Notes under the pieces: model-generated
Database searches by the model: none
What the model was told of the DNA's origin: nothing
What the model saw: the letters and a program-made list of their open reading frames with translations, nothing else
Translations under genes and position numbers: made by a program
From: Pedobacter kyonggii
GTDB lineage: Bacteria > Bacteroidota > Bacteroidia > Sphingobacteriales > Sphingobacteriaceae
DNA: 35,107 bases
NCBI RefSeq assembly: GCF_004310665.1
Contig: NZ_SIXF01000045.1
Location: 1 to 35,107, forward strand
Direction of reading: 5' to 3'
Shown here: in pieces, positions 1 through 6,306 of the stretch
Layout of the letters: each line of letters begins with the position of its first letter
How positions within the stretch are numbered: position 1 is the first letter of the stretch

Positions 1-262
1 AATGAAAGAATACCAATATCTGCTTAAGAAAAAAGGAATAAGACAAAGTATGTCAAGGAAGGGGAACTGTTTGGACAACGCGGTCATTGAAAACTTTTTT
101 GGAACGTTAAAATCTGAACTTTTCTATCTTAAAAAGTATAATGATATCAACCAGTTAAAACAAGATATCGAAGAGTATATCTATTACTATAATAACGACA
201 GGATCAAACTAAATCTAAATGGAATGAGCCCGATAAAATATCGAGCTCACCAATGTAATTAA
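1..262 (+). CDS. IS3-family transposase OrfB, C-terminal part (partial)
   Basis: This is the C-terminal end of a DDE integrase-type transposase of the IS3 family (IS150 group), which catalyses strand transfer of the element. The visible 86 residues contain the signature block [20 protein letters not shown]. The glutamate in VIENFF is the last acidic residue of the DDE triad. The block is followed by the usual tail ending in [18 protein letters not shown]. The first two catalytic aspartates lie upstream of the window. The reading frame is open at position 2, so the methionine there is internal and not a start. The inverted repeat at about 270-291 closes the element. Family assignment is firm; the exact IS name cannot be given from this fragment. 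Confidence 0.9.
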   Translation, partial: MKEYQYLLKKKGIRQSMSRKGNCLDNAVIENFFGTLKSELFYLKKYNDINQLKQDIEEYIYYYNNDRIKLNLNGMSPIKYRAHQCN

Positions 263-291
263 TTTTTAACTTGTCCAACCTTTGGGGGTCA
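1..291 (+). mobile_element. 3' end of an IS3-family insertion sequence (IS150-like), cut by the window edge
   Basis: The segment holds the end of an orfB transposase and, after its stop, the right terminal inverted repeat. Read on the minus strand from 291, that repeat begins TGACCCCCAAAGGTTGGAC. It matches the left end of the element at 34815 at 19 of the first 21 positions. The element's left part lies outside the window, so completeness cannot be judged. Both elements point the same way. Confidence 0.85.
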
Positions 292-380
292 GTCCAAAAA
301 CAGGAGTGGCTTTTATTTTAAGAATCTATTTTAAATATTTGTGTTATTGCGTACTTTCAGCATTTAAACCAAATAATTAA

Positions 381-1616
381 ATGGATCTTCAAGCAAAAGC
401 AAACAACCGTAATGTAATTTTCTTAGTTATTGTAGCTGCTCTGGGTTACTTCGTAGACATTTACGATCTCGTTCTATTCTCTGTTGTTCGTGTTCAAAGT
501 TTAACTGAAATTGGCGTATCCCAGGCAAATATGCAATCTGATGGCTTCCTGATCATCAATTCTCAGATGTTCGGTTTACTTTTAGGTGGAATTTTATGGG
601 GAGTACTTGGCGATAAACTGGGAAGGATCAAAGTTCTTTTTGGTTCTATACTTTTATATTCATTAGCCAATATTGCCAATGGCTTTGTTACATCAGTTAA
701 CAGCTATGCCATCATCAGGTTTATTGCGGGTATAGGTTTAGCTGGAGAGCTTGGTGCAGGGATTACTTTGGTTGCTGAAACCATGGACAAAGAAAAACGC
801 GGTTATGGAACCATGATTGTTGGCGCTGTAGGTTTACTGGGCGCAGCTGTTGCGGCAACTGTTGCAGCCGAATTTACCTGGCAAACCTCATACTTTGTAG
901 GTGGCGGAATGGGCTTGGTACTGCTTTTATTACGTGTTGGCACTTTCGAATCGGGCATGTTTAAACATGCAGCCAATCAAACAGAAGTATCAAAAGGAAA
1001 TATCTTTATGCTGTTTAACAATTGGAAACGTTTTTCGAAATATCTCTATTGTATCTTAATCGGTATTCCGTTATGGTTTGTGGTGGGCATCCTGGTTACC
1101 TTAGCACCAGAATTCGGCAAAGCTTTAGGCGCAACTGAACCACTAAAAGCTGGTACGGGAATTATGTTTACCTATTTTGGAATTGCAATAGGCGATGTGG
1201 TTACAGGCTTACTCTCTCAGGTATTAAAGTCGAGAAAAAAAACAGTTTTTACCTTCCACTTGCTTTCTGTAGCCAGTGTGGTTGTTTATTTAACAAGTTT
1301 CGGCTTAACCAGCAACAATTTTATTTGGATCTGCTTATTTATGGGCTTCTCTGTAGGTTATTGGGCCACATTTGTGACCATAGCATCAGAACAGTTTGGC
1401 ACCAACATACGCGCTACGGTAACTACAACTGCACCTAATTTTGTTAGGGGCGCTTTAATCCCTATTACATTCTTATTTGAATTTTTAACTCACAAATACG
1501 GATTAATTACTGCCGGATATTTAGTAATGGGAATCTTAACCCTTATTGCGATGTTCGGTTTGAGTCAATTAAAAGAAAGTTTTAACAAAGATTTAGATTA
1601 TTTAGAAGAGTCATAA
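381..1616 (+). CDS. MFS transporter, 12-TM type
   Basis: A 411-residue integral membrane protein of the major facilitator superfamily, a proton-coupled or uniport carrier of the inner membrane; the substrate is unknown. The loop between helices 2 and 3 has the family motif as GVLGDKLGRIKVLFG (around residues 74-88). An acidic residue pair sits in helix 1 (FVDIYDLVLF), and a cytoplasmic stretch around residues 190-215 separates two six-helix halves. It lacks the GPxxGG antiporter motif seen in the pump at 9313, so I do not call it a drug exporter. It starts about 90 nt after the IS end, so the IS has landed just upstream and could have replaced or altered its promoter. I saw no good TAnnTTTG box in 292-380. 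It ends 124 nt before hemF. Confidence 0.85.
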   Translation: MDLQAKANNRNVIFLVIVAALGYFVDIYDLVLFSVVRVQSLTEIGVSQANMQSDGFLIINSQMFGLLLGGILWGVLGDKLGRIKVLFGSILLYSLANIANGFVTSVNSYAIIRFIAGIGLAGELGAGITLVAETMDKEKRGYGTMIVGAVGLLGAAVAATVAAEFTWQTSYFVGGGMGLVLLLLRVGTFESGMFKHAANQTEVSKGNIFMLFNNWKRFSKYLYCILIGIPLWFVVGILVTLAPEFGKALGATEPLKAGTGIMFTYFGIAIGDVVTGLLSQVLKSRKKTVFTFHLLSVASVVVYLTSFGLTSNNFIWICLFMGFSVGYWATFVTIASEQFGTNIRATVTTTAPNFVRGALIPITFLFEFLTHKYGLITAGYLVMGILTLIAMFGLSQLKESFNKDLDYLEES

Positions 1617-1710
1617 TCTCCCCACTTCTGGCTAAAAACTTCCGACCATAAAACAATGTCAATAAAATGTACTATCTAAACATAAATCAATATAGCTGCC
1701 TGAATAGCTT

Positions 1711-1718
1711 TAAATTTG
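1711..1718 (+). promoter_or_regulatory. Bacteroidota -7 promoter box for hemF
   Basis: TAAATTTG is an exact match to TAnnTTTG, the -7 consensus of the Bacteroidota primary sigma factor. Transcription would begin roughly 4-7 nt after the box, around 1722-1725. That is downstream of the ATG at 1720, so the box argues for the ATG at 1741 as the hemF start. I see no convincing TTG box at the -33 position. Confidence 0.5.
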
Positions 1719-1740
1719 TATGGAAATAGAAAGAGCCATC

Positions 1741-2634
1741 ATGTTTAAAGAAGAAGTAGCAGAACGGTATAAGCAAATTCAGGATGAAATTTGCAGGGGA
1801 TTAGAAATTGCCGATGGCAAAGGTAAATTTGAAGAGGAACTTTGGGAGCGAAACGGTGGGGGAGGCGGACGCACCAGGATTATGCAAAATGGTGCAATTA
1901 TAGAAAAGGGTGGCGTAAATTTCTCTGCGGTACATGGTAAATTGCCCGAAGCCGTAAAAAAAGCCTTCAATGTAAGCGAAGATGATTTTTTTGCTACCGG
2001 TGTTTCAATTGTGATCCACCCAAATCACCCCTTGGTTCCAATTATCCATATGAATATCCGCTACTTTGAACTGAACGAAGAAACGCGCTGGTTTGGCGGT
2101 GGCATCGATTTAACACCACATTACGTGTTCGAAAACGATGCCCGTTTTTTTCATCATAAACTAAAGCATGCTTGCGACGATTTCAGTACTCAATTTTATC
2201 CAAAATTTAAAACTCATGCCGATGATTATTTCTTTATCAAACACCGTGAAGAAACCCGAGGTATCGGCGGCATTTTTTATGATAGACTAAAGCCAGAAAA
2301 CACCAGTTTATCTTGGGAGAAGATTTTAGATTTTTCTATTAATATTGGCGAAACATTTTTACCGATTTACACCGAACTGATTGATCGGAACCGCGATAAA
2401 GCGTTTACAGAAGCCCAGAAACAATGGCAATATCATCGCCGTAGTCGTTATGTAGAGTTTAATTTAGTTTACGATTCTGGAACAAAATTTGGCTTAGAAA
2501 CCAACGGAAGGATAGAATCTATTTTAATGAGTTTACCACCACAGGCCAACTGGGGCTATAATGTTCAGCCAGAAATTAATTCTGATGAATACAACACGCA
2601 ACAGCTACTAAAAAAAGGAATTAACTGGATCTAA
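1741..2634 (+). CDS. hemF: Oxygen-dependent coproporphyrinogen III oxidase
   Basis: HemF converts coproporphyrinogen III to protoporphyrinogen IX by two O2-dependent decarboxylations in haem synthesis; it is a soluble homodimer. The reading frame shows the hallmark blocks in order: the glycine-rich GGGGGRTR stretch, GGVNFSAVHG, the HPNHPLVPIIHMNIRYF segment, WFGGGIDLTPHY, a DDYFFIKHR block, RGIGGIFYDRL, YVEFNLVYDSGTKFGL and the closing ESILMSLPPQ. From ATG 1741 the protein has 297 residues, close to the 299 of E. coli HemF. An in-frame ATG at 1720 would add seven residues, but it lies within or before the predicted transcription start. The stop codon is followed directly by the next gene's ATG at 2635, so the two are probably translated together. 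Needing oxygen, this enzyme implies an aerobic lifestyle. Confidence 0.95.
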   Translation: MFKEEVAERYKQIQDEICRGLEIADGKGKFEEELWERNGGGGGRTRIMQNGAIIEKGGVNFSAVHGKLPEAVKKAFNVSEDDFFATGVSIVIHPNHPLVPIIHMNIRYFELNEETRWFGGGIDLTPHYVFENDARFFHHKLKHACDDFSTQFYPKFKTHADDYFFIKHREETRGIGGIFYDRLKPENTSLSWEKILDFSINIGETFLPIYTELIDRNRDKAFTEAQKQWQYHRRSRYVEFNLVYDSGTKFGLETNGRIESILMSLPPQANWGYNVQPEINSDEYNTQQLLKKGINWI

Positions 2635-2979
2635 ATGACGGAATTAAAAGAATTTGAGCGTCTGCTACTTAAAACGATAATAAAAGATAATTCAGAAAAA
2701 TTTAATTACTTATCGACGCATTTAGACTTCATAAGAGTCGAAAGTACTAGGTCAACAGGTACCGTTTTATACATCAACTTTGAATATCTAAAGGAATTTC
2801 AAGAAGAAGAATTTGAAAACGGTTTACTCAGTGCTGAAGCAAAACTAACAGTTCCGAACCTGAAAAATGAATTAACTTATTGCTTGGATGTTACAAACAG
2901 TAAAATAGATTCTTTAGAAATTTTAACCAACGAAAAAGAAAACTGGGATGGTGATTTAGAGAATTGTAGTTTGAATTAA
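2635..2979 (+). CDS. Uncharacterised 114-residue acidic protein coupled to hemF
   Basis: I do not recognise a named family. The protein is soluble and acidic, with no signal peptide or membrane helix. An N-terminal helix (LKEFERLLLKTII) is followed by alternating strand-like segments and a C-terminal ENWDGDLENCSLN. The general pattern, a leading helix, then a segment ending in an NFEY-like strand, then a late ENWDG, resembles small cytosolic proteins of unknown function that I recall from Bacteroidota; this is a weak recollection. Its ATG touches the hemF stop codon (taa then atg, no gap), so co-translation with hemF is likely, though a role in haem synthesis is not implied. It ends 8 nt before the convergent remnant at 2988. 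Confidence 0.6.
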   Translation: MTELKEFERLLLKTIIKDNSEKFNYLSTHLDFIRVESTRSTGTVLYINFEYLKEFQEEEFENGLLSAEAKLTVPNLKNELTYCLDVTNSKIDSLEILTNEKENWDGDLENCSLN

Positions 2980-2987
2980 TTTCGGGT

Positions 2988-3187
2988 TTAACTTTCGCTG
3001 AGTATTTTCTTTCCGATCAAAAAATAAATTAGAGAACCAAAAGTGGTAAGAACAATACTACGTTGGTCCACATCCATTTTTGGCGTCTTTTGCTGTATGG
3101 AAATTTCGAAATGTCTAAAATAACGTAAATGTTTCCAAACATAATAAGCATTACGACAATAGCGAGAATTATTAAATAAGCGTTCAT
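2988..3187 (-). pseudogene. Frameshifted small two-helix membrane protein, PLDc_N-like
   Basis: From ATG 3187 on the minus strand the frame reads MNAYLIILAIVVMLIMFG, a charged loop (ISKFPYSKRRQKWMWTN) and a second helix VVLFLPLLV, then hits a stop at about 3029. In the neighbouring frame the expected continuation is present: GSLIYFLIGKKILSES, ending at 2988. Adding one G to the GG at about 3033 gives an uninterrupted 66-residue protein with helix 2 ending PLLGSLIYFLIG. That is the layout of the phospholipase D nuclease N-terminal (PLDc_N) family of small membrane proteins of unknown function. The broken frame is seen directly; the family is inferred. A homopolymer sequencing error would look identical. 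It lies 18 nt downstream of the endonuclease V remnant. Confidence 0.6.
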
Positions 3188-3205
3188 ACGTAAATAAAGT
3201 CAATT

Positions 3206-3517
3206 TTAAAATAAGGTTAAAGATGGCGCCACCTCATGAAAGCCAGCTTTTAGTTTGCCAAGCCTGAAATCGTTTACTAGGTTGTGGGCAAGACGCGTTG
3301 GTTCAGGAATCCGATAATTTCCAACAGATTTTTTGATTATATCTAAACTTTCTTCTTGCGTAATTAAATGTCCGGCAGAAATATAAACAGGTGCACAATT
3401 GATCTTTGTTCTCAATGCAAAACCAAGCATTTCGCCTGCATTATTTTTAATTTCTGCAATGCTATATTTGATATTTTCCGGCTGAGGATTTTTTCCACCA
3501 CATGCGTATGGTACATT
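3206..3517 (-). pseudogene. nfi: Endonuclease V (nfi) remnant, C-terminal third only
   Basis: Endonuclease V cuts DNA next to deaminated bases, mainly hypoxanthine. The minus-strand frame open from about 3517 to the stop at 3206 contains the family's C-terminal signature: GFALRTKINCAPVYISAGH, then YRIPEPTRLAHNLVNDFRLG. These correspond to the LFIATGH and YRLPEPTRWA segments of E. coli Nfi. The N-terminal two thirds, with the catalytic acidic residues and the DGHG and HPRR segments, are missing. The frame reaches a stop at 3518-3520, and I found no continuation in the other minus-strand frames. The unrelated ORF at 3502 starts across the break. The fragment cannot encode an active nuclease and looks like the product of a deletion or replacement. 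Confidence 0.75.
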
Positions 3518-3831
3518 TTAATGCAATTAGCATAGGCACCGATCAAGTGTATTTTATTACTCAAGATGCAAATTTATATGAACTATTTAAAACCTGCCAA
3601 CTTCAAGGTGCCATATCTAATTCTGATCAGCCAATAACCTCGTTTATAAGCTACGATGTCGAGATTCAATATAAAGATGCAAATATGGTAAAAGACATTA
3701 ATGATATTTTAACAGCATTTATGCTCGAACATTGTATTCTGAATTCCATTGAGCCAATAGATATCAAACTACTTGAGCACTTAAGAACTACACTTGAATA
3801 TGACATAAAATATGGCATTCTAAACAAATAG
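3502..3831 (+). CDS. Orphan hypothetical protein, 109 residues
   Basis: No family recognised. The predicted protein is soluble and acidic, without a signal peptide or membrane helix. It starts MRMVHFNAISIGTDQVYF and has a mid-region rich in I, D and N; two methionines at 3502 and 3508 are possible starts. Its 5' end overlaps the broken edge of the endonuclease V remnant by 16 nt, so it probably arrived with, or was exposed by, the event that removed the front of nfi. It could also be a fragment of a longer gene: the frame is open upstream to 3472 but shows no clear start there. Whether it is expressed is unknown. Confidence 0.4.
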   Translation: MRMVHFNAISIGTDQVYFITQDANLYELFKTCQLQGAISNSDQPITSFISYDVEIQYKDANMVKDINDILTAFMLEHCILNSIEPIDIKLLEHLRTTLEYDIKYGILNK

Positions 3832-3946
3832 TGAAGCAAGCAAGCCTGCTAAAACGCGTTATCATTTTTATAATCTGTCTTATAATTAATATTATGTTAA
3901 GTTAATTATTCTAACACATCCTATTCTCACGAATTACTCAATAAAA

Positions 3947-5092
3947 TTATAGCTCTTGAAGTTTACGGTTAAGCTCCTGTACTTTGTTTGTAACTCCCTT
4001 TTTGGTGTAAATATCGATCAGTAACTGTACTGTTTTTTTATCATTCGGGTTAATTTCATTTGCGCGCTGCAAAGCAAACTGTGCACGATTGATCAGGCCC
4101 TTGTATTTTTCAGTTTTATCAGCGTCATTTTTGCTCAGGGTTTCATTGGCTGTATTGATGTAAGCCAAACTCAATTGGTACAATGCATCAAAATAATTTT
4201 GATCTGTAGACAAAGCTTTATCATAGGCCAAAATTGCTGTAGCATTATTTCCACCAACCTGTTGCAGATAACCATAAAGAAAATAAAGTAGCTTATTTCC
4301 TTTTTCTACTTTTAAATTGTTTTCGATTAATCCTTGGGCCTTACTATAATTCTCGGTATCAAGCAATAGATTAATATAATCGTTTGTTAAAAAGCGATTG
4401 AATGGATTAAGCACAAGTCCATCCTCCAAAGTTTTAATAGCGGTTTCATTTTCTGATTTCACCACATACATCTGTGCCATTTTCTGAAAAACCGATGGAT
4501 TTCTAATCCCGTTTTCTTTTGCACGTTTAAAATAGGTTAAAGATTCGTCGTAAGACTGAATATTTAATGCGCAAATTGCTGTATTTAATGCTAATGTGGT
4601 ATCTGCAGGAAAATTATCACATACTTCTTTCAAATCAGCAAATGCTTCTTTAAAATCGTTATTAAAAAAAGCTTCATTACCTTTTTCTTGTTTTTTGATG
4701 AGGATATTGTGATTAGAGGCTTTAATAAGACCACCATTATCATCATAGCGATCTAAAGATTTGGCTTTTGCTACAGCTTCAATAGCTGAATCGTAAAATT
4801 TATTCGCATTATTCGGATCAGTATCAATTAATGAAGCGAAAGAAGTAAGATAAGATTTAATAGACCAGGTTTCACTCCAGTTTTTAGTTTTATTATCTTT
4901 TTCAGCTGATTCTATTGATTTTAAACCTTCTGTAATAATCGATAACTGTTTTTTTTCATCTTCTTTATTGGCAATTGAAGCTTGTAGTTTACCAACAGCA
5001 TTTCTGGCGATGAGAATTTGACTTTTTTGCGCTACAGCATTAAAAGAAACGAAAATTAAAGCGGTTAATGATATTTTAAGGCAATTCTGCAT
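3947..5092 (-). CDS. Secreted TPR-repeat protein, paralogue of the next gene
   Basis: A 381-residue protein with an N-terminal signal peptide (MQNCLKISLTALIFVSFNAVAQ), so it is predicted to be periplasmic. The body is helical with tetratricopeptide repeats from about residue 135 to the end, for example the helices around FNNDFKEAFADLKEV, SYDESLTYFKRA and NATAILAYDKAL. TPRs are protein-protein interaction scaffolds; the partner is unknown. The N-terminal 120 residues align in layout with the protein at 5192: signal peptide ending in AQKS, a lysine-rich helix, a WSxxWSIKS/WSYRA segment, then a DxNxxxxFYDSAIEAV-type helix. This suggests an old tandem duplication. A terminator at 5141 separates it from the gyrA-linked paralogue, so it probably has its own promoter, which I could not identify. 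Confidence 0.8.
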   Translation of the reverse strand: MQNCLKISLTALIFVSFNAVAQKSQILIARNAVGKLQASIANKEDEKKQLSIITEGLKSIESAEKDNKTKNWSETWSIKSYLTSFASLIDTDPNNANKFYDSAIEAVAKAKSLDRYDDNGGLIKASNHNILIKKQEKGNEAFFNNDFKEAFADLKEVCDNFPADTTLALNTAICALNIQSYDESLTYFKRAKENGIRNPSVFQKMAQMYVVKSENETAIKTLEDGLVLNPFNRFLTNDYINLLLDTENYSKAQGLIENNLKVEKGNKLLYFLYGYLQQVGGNNATAILAYDKALSTDQNYFDALYQLSLAYINTANETLSKNDADKTEKYKGLINRAQFALQRANEINPNDKKTVQLLIDIYTKKGVTNKVQELNRKLQEL

Positions 5093-5140
5093 AATATAAA
5101 TAATGTGGTAAAACCGTAATAAACGATAAAAATAAACATA

Positions 5141-5176
5141 AAAAAAAGAGCCCCGAAATTTCAGAGCTCTTTTTTT
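5141..5176 (-). terminator. Rho-independent terminator after the gyrA-TPR operon
   Basis: Arms AAAAAAAGAGC (5141-5151) and GCTCTTTTTTT (5166-5176) pair perfectly over 11 bp around a 14-nt loop containing GAAATTTC. The A and T runs make it able to work in both directions. It lies 15 nt beyond the stop of the TPR gene at 5192, so its main job is probably to end the leftward gyrA transcript. Confidence 0.85.
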
Positions 5177-5191
5177 GGATCGATCAATAAA

Positions 5192-6280
5192 TTATTGTTT
5201 AGGCAATGCGTCTAAACGTTTCTTGATATCTTCGTAATTTTTAGTATCATTTCTAAAAGCATAGATCGTTTTCAAGGTTTCTAATGCGCCTTGATTTTTG
5301 GCATCAACCTCAAGTGCTTTTTTGTAAAAAGGAAGAGATTTATCTAACAGTGCATTCATTTTACCCGTTACTTCGTTAAATTCTTTCACTTTTTTAGGAT
5401 CGATTTTATTTCTATCGGCCTGTAATTTTAAAGCCTGACTGAAATAAATGTTGCCCAATAAAACCTGATAGTTTGGGTTGTTTGGTTCTTTTGCAGCTAA
5501 AGCAACTAACATTTGCTCAGATTTGGCAGCATCACCCCTATCAATATAAATCTGGGTTTCAGTTTTAATCCAGTCGGTATTTTCAGGGAATTTAGCAGAA
5601 GCTTCTTTAATGATAGCTAAAGCAGCAGTCGTATCTTTTTGTTTAGCCAATGTGGTTGTGATAATCTCAGAATACAAATCTTTAGACTGTGGAGAATTTA
5701 AAGAGATTACTTTTTTAAACTGGGCAATCATGTTTGGGTAATCCTCACTAAGTCTGGCTGCAATACCTGCATTTAGATACATTGCAGTATCGTTAGGATT
5801 GATTACTGTGGCTGCCACGAATTTTTGATAAGCAGTTTTATAATCTTTTTTATTGTAAGCGATTACACCACCATTTCTGATTGCGTTGCTAATATTGGTT
5901 TCAGCTAAATTAATATTATCTTTTTCACTTCCTTTTGTATCTAACTTTTTCGCTTCAACAACTGCATCTTGAGCAATTTTCAAATTTGCATCGGCGTTTG
6001 CAGTGCTCACTGAATCTAAAATAGCTGCAGAAGAAGCAAATAAAGCACGGTAAGACCACGCTTCAGGCATCACTTTAGATTTTTCATCAGCAATAGCTTT
6101 ATCTGTATGAGCTAATCCTTTCGCTAACGACTCAAGTTTTTTAGCTAGTGTAGTTGATGCACTTGAAGAAGTTAACTGGAACAAACCCCAATCATTTTTA
6201 GCGGCGTTAACTTCACTTTTCTGAGCAAATGCAGAGCTTACCACACCTGCTAGAACTATACTTAGAAATACTCTTTTCAT
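5192..6280 (-). CDS. Secreted TPR-repeat protein downstream of gyrA
   Basis: A 362-residue protein with a clear signal peptide (MKRVFLSIVLAGVVSSAFAQ), predicted to be periplasmic. TPR-type helices run from about residue 135 onwards (NKKDYKTAYQKFVAATVINPND, a consensus-like TPR; then LSEDYPNMIAQFKKVISLN; then LPFYKKALEVDAKN near the C-terminus). No catalytic motif is visible, and a scaffolding or envelope role is the most that can be inferred. It starts 26 nt after the gyrA stop on the same strand and has no promoter box of its own that I could see, so it is likely co-transcribed with gyrA. The protein at 3947 is its paralogue. Confidence 0.85.
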   Translation of the reverse strand: MKRVFLSIVLAGVVSSAFAQKSEVNAAKNDWGLFQLTSSSASTTLAKKLESLAKGLAHTDKAIADEKSKVMPEAWSYRALFASSAAILDSVSTANADANLKIAQDAVVEAKKLDTKGSEKDNINLAETNISNAIRNGGVIAYNKKDYKTAYQKFVAATVINPNDTAMYLNAGIAARLSEDYPNMIAQFKKVISLNSPQSKDLYSEIITTTLAKQKDTTAALAIIKEASAKFPENTDWIKTETQIYIDRGDAAKSEQMLVALAAKEPNNPNYQVLLGNIYFSQALKLQADRNKIDPKKVKEFNEVTGKMNALLDKSLPFYKKALEVDAKNQGALETLKTIYAFRNDTKNYEDIKKRLDALPKQ

Positions 6281-6306
6281 AATTTTTATTCTAATCTTAT
6301 TTTTAG

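Noticed and set aside
2988-3203. Minus-strand ORF of 71 codons starting at TTG 3203
   Set aside because: Only its last 16 residues make sense; they are the out-of-frame end of the PLDc_N-like gene that starts at ATG 3187.
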